From an uncultured Megasphaera sp. (GTDB lineage Bacteria; Bacillota; Negativicutes; Veillonellales; Megasphaeraceae): a DNA stretch of 34,214 nucleotides. Shown piece after piece: positions 9,408 to 16,788 of the stretch. The position numbers were made by a program, and so were the translations under genes. The number at the start of each line of letters is the position of its first letter. Positions within the stretch are counted from its first letter, which is position 1. Below the pieces are notes generated by a model that was given only the letters and a program-made list of their open reading frames with translations, was not told the origin of the DNA and did no database searches. The stretch is from contig CAKPVJ010000021.1 in NCBI GenBank assembly GCA_934193515.1, positions 1 through 34,214 of the forward strand. The letters run 5' to 3'.

Positions 9408-9436
9408 TTGCATTATTAAAAGGGATACGGTACAAT
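9408..9436 (+). promoter_or_regulatory. Sigma-70-type promoter for mgsA-pyk
   Basis: TTGCAT (9408-9413) and TACAAT (9431-9436) are separated by exactly 17 bases. The predicted transcript start near 9443 leaves a leader of about 114 nt before mgsA. The rest of the gap from 9191 to 9407 is AT-rich and shows only a 17-codon ORF directly after the terminator that I do not credit. Confidence 0.7.
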
Positions 9437-9442
9437 TTCAAC

Positions 9443-9556
9443 AGAAGGTAGTATTCGATAGTTGCTATCGGCTACTGTGGGAGAGTTAACAACTGGGACA
9501 CAAAACGTACCAGTGGGAGCGATGTTGTTGTAGAGAAGAGAGAAAGGGGTACAAGA
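9443..9556 (+). promoter_or_regulatory. Structured 5' leader of the mgsA-pyk operon
   Basis: Two stem-loops are visible. One is CGATAG/CTATCG (9456-9461, 9465-9470) extended by GTAG/CTAC (9448-9451, 9472-9475). The other is AACAAC with ACTGG pairing to CCAGT and GTTGTT (about 9488-9532), with an internal loop. Neither is followed by a T tract, so they are not simple attenuators. I do not recognise a named riboswitch. The ribosome site AAAGGGG is at the 3' end, about 8 bases before the ATG. Confidence 0.45.
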
Positions 9557-9952
9557 ATGGAAAAGTATGTAGCTGTTATTGCGCATGACGCTAAAAAAGC
9601 AGATATTGTAGAATTGGCATTTCGGTACAAAAATGTATTAAAAAAATTTCCTCTTGTAGGAACCGGGGAAACAGGAAAACGTATTGAAACAGCCACGGGA
9701 TTGACTGTAAAGAAAATGCAGCCCGGACCATTAGGCGGCGACCAGCAGATTGGCGGCATGATTGCCTCCGATGAAGTCATTGCTGTTATTTTTTTGCGAG
9801 ATCCCTTAACGGCGCAGCCGCATGAACCAGATGTATCCGCTTTTTTACGTCTTTGTGATGTACATAGTATTCCAGTGGCAACGAATATTGCCAGTGCCCG
9901 CATTTTATTGACAGCGTTAGATAAAGATATAGCATTATTTGCTAACAACTAA
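9557..9952 (+). CDS. mgsA: Methylglyoxal synthase
   Basis: This cytoplasmic enzyme converts dihydroxyacetone phosphate to methylglyoxal and phosphate, a glycolytic bypass used when phosphate is short or sugar phosphates pile up. The 131 residues match the whole family domain. H10, D62, H89 and D92 line up with the catalytic and substrate residues His19, Asp71, His98 and Asp101 of the E. coli enzyme, at a constant offset of nine. The signature stretches IAHDAKK, GPLGGDQQIGG and FLRDPLTAQPHEPDV are all present. The start follows AAAGGGG. The gene is 33 bases upstream of pyk and shares its promoter, an informative pairing: one enzyme drains triose phosphate, the other pulls lower glycolysis forward. 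Confidence 0.97.
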   Translation: MEKYVAVIAHDAKKADIVELAFRYKNVLKKFPLVGTGETGKRIETATGLTVKKMQPGPLGGDQQIGGMIASDEVIAVIFLRDPLTAQPHEPDVSAFLRLCDVHSIPVATNIASARILLTALDKDIALFANN

Positions 9953-9985
9953 TTTATAAATCATTAAATAAAGGAGAATTCCCTC

Positions 9986-11734
9986 ATGTTGAAAAAAACG
10001 AAAATCGTTTGTACTCTTGGACCAAGTTCGAATACGCAAGAAACTATTGAAAAAATGATTAAAGCTGGCATGAATGTTGCCCGCTTTAACTTCTCTCATG
10101 GTTCGCATGAAGAACATAAACAGCGTATTGATATGGTACGTGCCGCATCCAAAAAATTAGGTATTCCTGTTGCTTTATTATTGGATACGAAAGGCCCGGA
10201 AATTCGCTTGGGTAAATTTAAAAATGGTTCTATCCAGATGGAAGCTGGTAAAGAATTTACATTGACTGCCCGCGATGTCGAAGGCGATGAAACGATTTCT
10301 TCCATGAATTATAAAGAATTGCCGCAGGATGTAAAAGCTGGCGATCATATTTTGTTATCCGATGGCTTGGTTAATTTGGAAGTCTTAAGCGTTGAAGGTG
10401 AAGACATTCATACGAAAATCCTCAACAGCGGCAAAATGAGCGACCGCAAACGCGTAGCTGTTCCGGGGATTGCCATCAACTTACCGGCTGTTTCTGAAAC
10501 CGATGCGGCTGATATTGAATTTGGCATTCGCATGAATATGGACTGGATTGCTGCCTCCTTTATCCAGCGCGGCAAAGATGTCGTAACTATCCGCAAAATA
10601 TTAGAAAAGCATGACAGCCATATGAAGATTATCTCCAAAATTGAATGCCAGGCAGCTGTCAATAATATTGACGAAATCATCAAAATGAGTGACGGTATCA
10701 TGGTTGCCCGCGGTGACTTGGGTGTTGAAGTACCGGCTGAAGAAGTACCGACACTGCAGAAAATGCTGATTCACAAATGCCAGGCAGCCGGCAAACCGGT
10801 TATTACGGCTACACAGATGCTCGAATCCATGTGCAATAATCCGCGCCCGACCCGTGCAGAAACCAGCGACGTTGCCAATGCGATTTTGGACGGCACTGAT
10901 GCTATCATGCTCAGCGGTGAAACAGCTGGCGGCTTGTATCCGGTAGAAGCTGTTTCCACGATGGCTCGCGTAGCTACCTTTACAGAAAGCAAATTTACGC
11001 CGGATGCACATCAGGATGAAAATGCTGAATCTTCTACGACAACCGAATCTATCGGTAAAGCCGTTGTAAAAATTGCTGAAGATTTACATGCAGCCGCTAT
11101 CATTGCGTCGACAGAACGCGGCGGCACAGCACAGATGATTTCTAAATTCCGTCCGGAATGCCCGGTTGTTGCCGTATCCCCACATGAAAATATCGTTCGT
11201 CGTCTCCAGCTCAACTGGGGTGTACAGGCTGTTATTGGCAAAGAAGCCAGCGATACTGATGAAGTCGTAGATAATGCCATTTTTGCAGCTCTTGACAATG
11301 ATCTCATCAAAGCCGGTGACCTCGTTGTATTGACAGCCGGTGTACCTGTTGCCAAAGCAGGCTCTACCAACATGATTCGCGTACAAGTTGTTGGCGACGT
11401 ACTTCTCCGCGGCACAGGCATTGGACGTAACTCTGCTATTGGCCCTGTCTGCGTAGCAGAAAGCAAAGAAGCATTAGAAAAGAATTTCCAAGACGGCTGC
11501 ATTTTGGTTGTCCGCAACGCACAGCCGGAATGGGTAGACTATATGAAACGCGCCAGTGCCATTGTTTCTGAAGAAGCAGGCCTTACCAGCGAATCTGCTA
11601 TCGTAGCCATTACCCTCGGTATTCCTACTATCGTAGGCGCTGCACACGCTGCTGATACCTTAGAAAATGGTGAAACCGTAACCGTAGACGCAAGCCGTGG
11701 CACCATTTTCCGCGGAGCTGCTAACGCTCGCTAA
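9986..11734 (+). CDS. pyk: Pyruvate kinase with C-terminal PEP-mobile-type domain
   Basis: This enzyme transfers phosphate from phosphoenolpyruvate to ADP, yielding pyruvate and ATP. The 582-residue protein has the N-terminal signature KKTKIVCTLGPSS, the phrase NFSHGSHEEH, LLDTKGPEIR, the active-site stretch ISKIECQAAV, MVARGDLGVE and ITATQMLESM. Residues from about 472 onward form the extra domain, related to the phosphohistidine domain of PEP-utilising enzymes, found in many Firmicute pyruvate kinases. In that domain the usual T-S-H-A is T-S-E-S here, with Glu at 536 in place of His. AAAGGAG precedes the ATG. Codon use is strongly biased and GC-richer than nearby intergenic DNA, as for a highly expressed gene. 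A terminator follows directly. Confidence 0.98.
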   Translation: MLKKTKIVCTLGPSSNTQETIEKMIKAGMNVARFNFSHGSHEEHKQRIDMVRAASKKLGIPVALLLDTKGPEIRLGKFKNGSIQMEAGKEFTLTARDVEGDETISSMNYKELPQDVKAGDHILLSDGLVNLEVLSVEGEDIHTKILNSGKMSDRKRVAVPGIAINLPAVSETDAADIEFGIRMNMDWIAASFIQRGKDVVTIRKILEKHDSHMKIISKIECQAAVNNIDEIIKMSDGIMVARGDLGVEVPAEEVPTLQKMLIHKCQAAGKPVITATQMLESMCNNPRPTRAETSDVANAILDGTDAIMLSGETAGGLYPVEAVSTMARVATFTESKFTPDAHQDENAESSTTTESIGKAVVKIAEDLHAAAIIASTERGGTAQMISKFRPECPVVAVSPHENIVRRLQLNWGVQAVIGKEASDTDEVVDNAIFAALDNDLIKAGDLVVLTAGVPVAKAGSTNMIRVQVVGDVLLRGTGIGRNSAIGPVCVAESKEALEKNFQDGCILVVRNAQPEWVDYMKRASAIVSEEAGLTSESAIVAITLGIPTIVGAAHAADTLENGETVTVDASRGTIFRGAANAR

Positions 11735-11773
11735 TCTTATATCAATATCTCATTGGGATATACAAATTCCAAT

Positions 11774-11825
11774 AAAATCCCCGTTATACAGACGATGGGG
11801 TTGTATGACGGGGATTTTTATTTTT
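11774..11825 (+). terminator. Rho-independent terminator of mgsA-pyk
   Basis: Arms AAAATCCCCGTTATAC (11774-11789) and GTATGACGGGGATTTT (11803-11818) pair over 16 positions with one G-U. They are followed by TTTTTATTTTT. Placement is 40 bases after the pyk stop. Confidence 0.92.
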
Positions 11826-11907
11826 CATAAGAGCGGCTATGGTTGTTTTTATTAAGACAATAATTTGTAATATTTGTTACAGTTTTAATACAAAAGGAAG
11901 ATATATG

Positions 11908-11937
11908 TTGACTTTTTATAGTATGCTTTGACATAAT
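11908..11937 (+). promoter_or_regulatory. Candidate promoter of the 25-codon ORF unit
   Basis: TTGACT (11908-11913) and CATAAT (11932-11937) are 18 bases apart. A perfect TTGACA at 11928 overlaps but has no -10 at normal distance. The boxes sit about 65 bases before the short ORF. Confidence 0.5.
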
Positions 11938-12001
11938 AATATATAGTTAATCGCAATAGTATTTCAGGTGCGGCAACGTGAAAAGAAGGGGGAAGAGTAT
12001 C

Positions 12002-12079
12002 ATGGAAAAACGTTTTGCATATCGTATGAGAGCAACGGTCGTTCATGAACCGGAATTTTATACATGGGGGGGGGTATAA
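12002..12079 (+). CDS. 25-codon ORF ending in a G9 run (small protein or leader peptide)
   Basis: A short ORF encodes MEKRFAYRMRATVVHEPEFY followed by TWGGV. It has a strong ribosome site (AAGGGGGAAGAG) 5-10 bases upstream, a candidate promoter before it and a terminator 45 bases after it, so it forms a complete miniature transcription unit. The last codons run through nine consecutive G (12066-12074). Gain or loss of one G would change the C-terminus, with one G more giving a short alternative tail ending at a TAG near 12092. I do not recognise the peptide. It has a basic N-terminal half and no hydrophobic segment, so it is neither a signal peptide nor a membrane peptide. It could be a leader controlling read-through into the island downstream. 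Confidence 0.5.
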   Translation: MEKRFAYRMRATVVHEPEFYTWGGV

Positions 12080-12123
12080 ATATGCAAATATAGAGAGTAA
12101 CAATACAATATTATTATGTATAC

Positions 12124-12165
12124 GACAGCATGTCCTATGAATTAGGATTTCGCTGTCTTTTTTTA
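12124..12165 (+). terminator. Terminator (or attenuator) after the short ORF
   Basis: GACAGC (12124) pairs with GCTGTC (ending 12157), with an inner TCCTA/TAGGA step, and eight T follow. It ends the short-ORF unit, or could be a regulated barrier before the exported-protein island that starts 200 bases later. Confidence 0.85.
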
Positions 12166-12364
12166 TTGGCTGCTTATATCTAAGTATATAGAGCTTGAAT
12201 ATAAGCAATTAAAAACCTGCATATATAGTATTGGGGTAAAAGAGATTGTACAGCTAGCTACATCAATTTAAAGTAACCTGTATATATAACGAAAAAATGG
12301 GAAATTGCCAATATGAACGCATTGGTATCCTGGCTTTAGTAAAACATGAATGGAGAAGTGACAT
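12166..12364 (+). other. AT-rich gap upstream of the exported-protein island
   Basis: This 200-base stretch should hold the promoter for the first island genes, but no convincing box pair was found. TTGAAT at 12195 and TATATA at 12222 are too far apart. The first island gene has a fair ribosome site (GGAGAAG). No ORF or hairpin worth naming is seen. Confidence 0.3.
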
Positions 12365-13102
12365 ATGAAAGCAATACTGCGCATTGTAAGTGTATCCGGT
12401 ATGGTTGTTATGATGGCTGGAGGAATGGCATCGGCCAGCTGGTTTGGTGATTTGGCAAATTCTTTTCTAGGCAGCGGCATGAGTGCTGCGACTTCGATTT
12501 CTGCAGAGGATATGCAAAATTTGACGGGAAACGAAACGGATATTATCAAAACGATGGCTGCCGGCATGATGTTTGCCGCAAAAGCAGATGAAGAACTGCG
12601 AGTAGCCGTAGGCCAGAGTGCCAATGATGATATTGAAGCGATTAATTTGCTGAAATCGGATAAAAGCAAAAGCGGCTTGGAACAAGCAGCAAGGCTGCTG
12701 AAACAGAGCAAACCGTTGGAAAGCAAAGATTATGATTCGTTTGCCAACGGTACGGAAGAACAAAAGAAAACGCTGAAAAGCGCGATGGAACGGGCCAGCC
12801 AGTACCGGCATGTCAGCGATATTTGTTTAGCTGCTGCAGCTGTACAGGGGGTCAGCGTCATCAAAGACGCAAGAGCTTTGTTGATGTCGAGAGACTTATC
12901 AAGAATTAGTGAGTTGAACCATATTATTTCTACAGGCAAAATGGCCAACAGCCTGTTAAAGCAAACGCGGAAAGGATTTGCGGCGTACGATAAGAAAGCC
13001 AATAAAGCAAAGCAGATTTTGAATCCGGAAGAAGCCGCTTCAGACAGTGAAAAAGTAAAAGAAATGGCAAAACAGGCAAAAGATGGTGGATTTCCTTTTT
13101 AG
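12365..13102 (+). CDS. Exported helical protein, island paralogue family 1, copy A
   Basis: This 245-residue protein is of unknown function. A signal peptide (MKAILRIVSVSGMVVMMAGG, cleavage near SAS) sends it out of the cytoplasm. The mature part is rich in Ala, Lys, Glu and Asp and looks almost wholly alpha-helical, without membrane segments. It is a clear paralogue of the protein encoded at 14868. Both share a DD(I/M)xAI(N/S)LL segment, an AMExAS(Q/R)YRxxS(D/N)I segment and a C-terminal KAKQILNPEEAA-type motif ending in a DGG tail. Copy A lacks the poly-proline insert of the other copy. It opens the island, with a 38-base gap to the next gene. No family name is offered. Confidence 0.85.
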   Translation: MKAILRIVSVSGMVVMMAGGMASASWFGDLANSFLGSGMSAATSISAEDMQNLTGNETDIIKTMAAGMMFAAKADEELRVAVGQSANDDIEAINLLKSDKSKSGLEQAARLLKQSKPLESKDYDSFANGTEEQKKTLKSAMERASQYRHVSDICLAAAAVQGVSVIKDARALLMSRDLSRISELNHIISTGKMANSLLKQTRKGFAAYDKKANKAKQILNPEEAASDSEKVKEMAKQAKDGGFPF

Positions 13103-13140
13103 AGTATACGTATGTATTTTTATATGAGGAGTGAGAGAGC

Positions 13141-13632
13141 ATGAACATGACAAAAGAAATGAAACGCAGTATACGGCTGGTGATAGTTTCTATGGCACTA
13201 TGTGTCCCTTTGGCGGGTGGTATGTACGAAGCCCAGGCTGCACCGCCGCCTCCGGGTTGGTATGATAACAGGCCACCGCAAGATAGAGAAAGGAAACCAA
13301 TGCCGCCGGCGCACAGACCAAGTATGACGCCACCGCCGGCGCACAGACCGAGTGTGGCACCGCCGCCGGCACATCGACCGAGTGTGGCACCGCCACCAAC
13401 GCACAGACCGGGCATGACCCCGCCGCCGGCACATCGACCGAGTGTGGCACCACCGCCAACGCACAGACCGGGCATGACCCCGCCGCCAACGTACAGACCG
13501 GGCATGACCCCGCCGCCAACGTACAGACCGGGCATGACCCCGCCGCCAACGCACAGGCCCAATATGGCTCCACCACCTAAAAAGGACAAGGATGCACCAC
13601 CGCCAATGGGACCGGGATTCCCACGCAGATAA
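13141..13632 (+). CDS. Exported Pro-rich decapeptide-repeat protein
   Basis: The protein is 163 residues long. A signal peptide (about residues 1-35, ending YEAQA) is followed by a short linker and then an extended Pro-rich region built of ten-residue units of the form (M/V)(T/A)PPP(A/T)(H/Y)RP(G/S/N). The tail is Lys/Asp plus more proline. No globular domain is visible, so it should be an extended, rod-like polyproline segment spanning or decorating the envelope, rich in His and Arg. The strong ribosome site GAGGAG precedes the ATG. A perfect 16-bp palindrome (TATCAATATATTGATA) lies just after the stop at 13635-13650. Its place between the two copies of family 1 and beside the ~193-residue pair suggests it works with them. 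The mirror-image Gly-rich frame on the other strand is an artefact of the repeats. Confidence 0.8.
   Translation: MNMTKEMKRSIRLVIVSMALCVPLAGGMYEAQAAPPPPGWYDNRPPQDRERKPMPPAHRPSMTPPPAHRPSVAPPPAHRPSVAPPPTHRPGMTPPPAHRPSVAPPPTHRPGMTPPPTYRPGMTPPPTYRPGMTPPPTHRPNMAPPPKKDKDAPPPMGPGFPRR
13300..13563 (+). repeat. 30-bp coding tandem repeat in the Pro-rich gene
   Basis: Eight complete 30-bp units start at 13324, 13354, 13384, 13414, 13444, 13474, 13504 and 13534, with a partial unit at 13300-13323. Adjacent units are near-identical; those at 13474 and 13504 differ least. The exact codon-length multiple means copy-number change would keep the frame. Confidence 0.93.
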
Positions 13633-13693
13633 CCTATCAATATATTGATAAAGATACGTTGGATAGGCAGTTCAGCAGAAGGAGTGAATCAGG

Positions 13694-14272
13694 ATGAAGA
13701 AAATAATTGGTACAGTATTGGTATTGGCAGGGCTGGTATTTTCATCAGCTACGGTATTGGCTGAAAATGTAGATTGGCAGAATAAACAGTATGATTTTAA
13801 GAAAATTCACAAAGTGTATATTGAACCGGAAGTCGTCATCAACAAAGAAGCCCAGCCGGGTTTTGTGGATTTTTCTTCAATTGTATTGGAAAACAGCAAA
13901 AATTTGAAAAAGTATCAAATCGTGCAGAATAAAGAAGAAGCAGATGCCATTATCAAAGTGACGGTTCTTACATGGGGTATCAAAGAACGAACGATTCCAA
14001 CTCATGATTCTATTACTCATGATAAAGTAGTGCATTATAAAGATAAAAAGACCGGGAAAGAAAAATATACGATTACGCCGCGAAAAGAAACGACATATGA
14101 ATATACATCAAGGACATTTTATTTTTCATCAGCCTATGAAGTAACGGATAAAAATGGCGTATTGCTCTATGAGCATGCAGAAGAACGATCTAGCGGCAAT
14201 AAAGCAGGGGAAGATATGTTTTTTCGGGCGACACAGAGCTTCTTTAAACGTTTCAACCGGACGGCTAAGTAG
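13694..14272 (+). CDS. Exported protein, island paralogue family 2, copy A
   Basis: This 192-residue protein begins with a signal peptide (MKKIIGTVLVLAGLVFSSAT, cleavage after LAE or VLA). The mature part starts with a W-x-x-x-x-YDFKKIHKVYIEP strand, continues with a helix-rich stretch and AD(A)IIKVTVLTWG, and ends with a strand pair (YFSSAYEVTDKNGVLLYEHA) and RSSGN. The alternation suggests an alpha/beta periplasmic fold. It reminds me of DUF4136-type or other lipoprotein-like domains, but there is no lipobox cysteine and I would not name a family. The next gene encodes a paralogue: the same opening (W.....YDFNTIKTVYVD), ADAVITLHVYKWG and VTDKQGN. It has a good AAGGAG ribosome site and follows the Pro-rich gene by 61 bases. 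Confidence 0.82.
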   Translation: MKKIIGTVLVLAGLVFSSATVLAENVDWQNKQYDFKKIHKVYIEPEVVINKEAQPGFVDFSSIVLENSKNLKKYQIVQNKEEADAIIKVTVLTWGIKERTIPTHDSITHDKVVHYKDKKTGKEKYTITPRKETTYEYTSRTFYFSSAYEVTDKNGVLLYEHAEERSSGNKAGEDMFFRATQSFFKRFNRTAK

Positions 14273-14286
14273 AGGGGGAATAGGCG

Positions 14287-14871
14287 ATGAAACGAATTTT
14301 TATCAGTATGATAGCTATGTGTATGATGATAAGCCTGACTGTATTTGCTGAAAGCTCGGAATGGAAAGATGCATCTTATGATTTTAATACAATTAAAACA
14401 GTTTATGTAGATACGACGATTCAGTATGATGCCAATACGGCTGTTTCAGAATTGGACCATCTGAAAAATCTAAAAGCTATTGATGACCATGCTAAAAAGT
14501 TGAAACACTTTAAACGTGTCGATTCACCGGCTTTGGCCGATGCGGTGATTACACTGCATGTATATAAATGGGGCGAAGAATATACTTGGATCCCGCCTCG
14601 TGATTATACGGAAAAAGACTATATTGAGTATGTCGATGAAATCAATGATACGAAAAGCCAAAAAGAAGTCGTATTTGATATGCACGATGATGGATTTTAT
14701 AGCCGGGATGAATTTTTTGATGCGGAATTTATCGTTACAGACAAGCAGGGAAACAGTATCTATCGGAAACGGGATACCCGCTCTTCCGGTAAAGATTCCT
14801 TTTCCATGTTTGGCAGAGCGATTCGGGATTTTTACAAGAGTTTTAATAAAATCAACGAGGTGAAACGATGA
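14287..14871 (+). CDS. Exported protein, island paralogue family 2, copy B
   Basis: The protein has 194 residues: a signal peptide (MKRIFISMIAMCMMISLTVF, cleavage after FAE or VFA) and the same predicted alpha/beta layout as the preceding gene's product. Shared points are the initial Trp and YDF strand, an Ala-Asp-Ala-Val/Ile-Ile-x-(V/L) core, a Lys-Trp-Gly turn, a Tyr/Asp-rich linker and a late VTD(K)xG strand followed by RSSG. Identity is low overall, so the duplication is old. The stop codon overlaps the next start (ATGA at 14868), and GAGGTG sits just inside the end of this gene, so translation of the next gene is coupled. The function is unknown; it presumably works with its neighbour in the envelope. 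Confidence 0.82.
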   Translation: MKRIFISMIAMCMMISLTVFAESSEWKDASYDFNTIKTVYVDTTIQYDANTAVSELDHLKNLKAIDDHAKKLKHFKRVDSPALADAVITLHVYKWGEEYTWIPPRDYTEKDYIEYVDEINDTKSQKEVVFDMHDDGFYSRDEFFDAEFIVTDKQGNSIYRKRDTRSSGKDSFSMFGRAIRDFYKSFNKINEVKR

Positions 14872-15665
14872 AAGTCATACGATATGGCGTTGCGATTTCA
14901 GCAGCCGTAATCATGACGATGTCCTCTATCACTGCGTCAGCCCTTTTTATGAAGTCCGATCCGGTGCCCTTGGCAGAACCGCCGGCACCGTATGAAGAAC
15001 GAAATGTTCCGCCGCCACCTCCTCCGCCACCGCCGCCGGAATATACAGAACCGGCACCTGCGGTACCGCCGGGCCTGGATTTTGTGACGGAAAAGCAGGG
15101 ACGGCTGTTATTGGCTGCTGGAGCCGCGACGTATTTGGCCGTTAAGGCGGATTTGGTCATTCGGGATGCCTTAGAAATGAATACCGATGATGATATGGCG
15201 GCGATTAGTCTGCTGCAGCAAACGCGAAGCAAAAAGAATATGGAAAAAGCAGTCAAGCTGCTGAATCATTCAAAGATTGAAGAAAAAGATTTTGACATCA
15301 TCATTCACGGCACGGATGCACAGCGAGCCAAACTCAAGCACGCTATGGAAGAAGCCAGCCGATATCGGGCAGCCAGCAACATTTTATTGGGCATTTCCGT
15401 GCCGCTGGCCGTACAGGTTATACAGGAAACCGTAGATGCCGTAAAAAATGAAGATGTGATTACGGCTCTTGTGAAAGGCAGAGGATTTATTTCTACAGCC
15501 AGAACCGTAAAATGGATGATTGGCAAAATCAAAGAGCATCATGCCGATTACAATTTGAAAGCCAATACGGCAAAACAAATGCTGAATCCTATGGAAGCAA
15601 CGACAAAAGACAAAGATATACAAACAATGGCCGATACGGCACAGGATGGTGGGTTGGACAGTTGA
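14868..15665 (+). CDS. Exported helical protein, island paralogue family 1, copy B, with poly-Pro linker
   Basis: The protein has 265 residues. The signal peptide covers roughly the first 25 (MKVIRYGVAISAAVIM, cleavage near ASA). A low-complexity linker follows with a run of ten prolines and alternating Glu/Pro/Ala. The rest is the same helical domain as in the product at 12365: DDDMAAISLL, AMEEASRYRAASNI, KANTAKQMLNPMEA and a DGG near the end. The linker is the only large difference between the copies and would hold the helical domain away from the membrane or a partner. The start overlaps the previous stop, and its own stop overlaps the next start, so it lies in the most tightly coupled part of the island. 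Confidence 0.84.
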   Translation: MKVIRYGVAISAAVIMTMSSITASALFMKSDPVPLAEPPAPYEERNVPPPPPPPPPPEYTEPAPAVPPGLDFVTEKQGRLLLAAGAATYLAVKADLVIRDALEMNTDDDMAAISLLQQTRSKKNMEKAVKLLNHSKIEEKDFDIIIHGTDAQRAKLKHAMEEASRYRAASNILLGISVPLAVQVIQETVDAVKNEDVITALVKGRGFISTARTVKWMIGKIKEHHADYNLKANTAKQMLNPMEATTKDKDIQTMADTAQDGGLDS

Positions 15666-16774
15666 TAAAAACATGGATACAACGAATACGAATTGGGATT
15701 ACTGTTATGATCATAAGTATTGTGGGAAGCACCTTGGCAGCAGCCAAAGAACCACCGCAGGTATTATGGCCGCACAGCACGGTGAATGCAGCGGCGAGCG
15801 GTGCAGATTCATTAGTCGATGATACGGTGCTGCAGGCTGTCAGTGAAAGTTTGGACCGTCAGCTGCATATTTTGGAAGGGCAAGGCAAAGTACCATTTAC
15901 GATTAAAGAAACAGATGACAGCTTTACGGAAGATGTGACAGAAAACGGACTGGTCACGATGCTGCCGATTATACAAAACGATGAATGTTTTCTTTCGCAT
16001 TATACGATTCATGGGAAATCATTTTATAAAGCTGTCGTTATGACGCAGATTGATGTAAATTTCTGCTATTATCCCGGTTCCGGCAACAGCCTGCGTATTT
16101 TACATACGATTCCCTTGACAGGATATGCTGTTATAGGAACCAACGGAGAATATACATCGCCTATTTCCAAACAAGAATTGCAGAAGCAGTTTATAGCTAA
16201 TGCCAAGCAGTTGATCCGGCAGGATCTGCAGTTTAAAAACAAGCGATTTTTAAAAGATTTGGATTTTAGAATGGTGACGCCTGACACGTATCAAGTAACT
16301 CGGGTAGACGTATCTTCTGCAGCAGCCCGGCAATTTTATGGGGAACACTTGGCAAAAGCACAGGCCCTGATTGCTTCCGCGTTTACCAGCCAGTATGCTG
16401 CAGCGCATGATGACATTACGATGCTGCCGTCTGTTGTCGGCGGCAAATGGCAGGAAGACGCAGCCAAGAAAACATACCAGCTGAGCTTGGGAGATTCGGG
16501 AAAATATTTAGTCATGGAAAAAGCAAACCATGAAATTGCGTTAGATTTATCGCGTGTTGCGGCCTTTGATATTCCCATAAAACGAGAAACAGGCGTTTAC
16601 AAGAAAAAAGGCTATGCCGCAGATATACAGAATCAGACAGAAAGGAAAAAAGGGACAGCCATCGTACAGCGATTGATGCTGGGCGACAGCAACAGCAATG
16701 AAGTACGATACGATTTGAACGGCATATTGGCAGAAGTACTGACATTAGCCGCGAAAAAGGCAGCTGTTAACTAA
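15662..16774 (+). CDS. Exported protein of unknown function (370 residues)
   Basis: I propose the TTG at 15662 as start. It overlaps the preceding TGA, has GGTGGG about 8 bases upstream, and opens a proper signal peptide (MIKTWIQRIRIGITVMIISI, then VGSTLAAA). Earlier in-frame starts fall inside the previous gene and give a non-signal N-terminus. The ATG at 15707 would leave too short a signal. The mature protein is mixed alpha/beta, with an N-terminal helical stretch (VLQAVSESLDRQLHILEGQG), a central part with Tyr-rich strands (FCYYPGSGNSLRIL), a helix (QKQFIANAKQLIRQDLQ) and a C-terminal third rich in Lys. I recognise no family. A strong AGGAGGTG for the next gene follows its stop. Confidence 0.75.
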   Translation: MIKTWIQRIRIGITVMIISIVGSTLAAAKEPPQVLWPHSTVNAAASGADSLVDDTVLQAVSESLDRQLHILEGQGKVPFTIKETDDSFTEDVTENGLVTMLPIIQNDECFLSHYTIHGKSFYKAVVMTQIDVNFCYYPGSGNSLRILHTIPLTGYAVIGTNGEYTSPISKQELQKQFIANAKQLIRQDLQFKNKRFLKDLDFRMVTPDTYQVTRVDVSSAAARQFYGEHLAKAQALIASAFTSQYAAAHDDITMLPSVVGGKWQEDAAKKTYQLSLGDSGKYLVMEKANHEIALDLSRVAAFDIPIKRETGVYKKKGYAADIQNQTERKKGTAIVQRLMLGDSNSNEVRYDLNGILAEVLTLAAKKAAVN

Positions 16775-16788
16775 GAGGAGGTGAAACA

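Noticed and set aside
13300..13563. Regular ~30-bp repeats as a CRISPR array
   Set aside because: The units are directly adjacent without spacers and code in frame for a repeated decapeptide; no cas gene is near.
12930..13640. Long Gly-rich reading frame on the minus strand opposite the Pro-rich gene
   Set aside because: It is the mirror of the CCG-rich 30-bp repeats; the plus frame has a ribosome site and a signal peptide, this one has neither.
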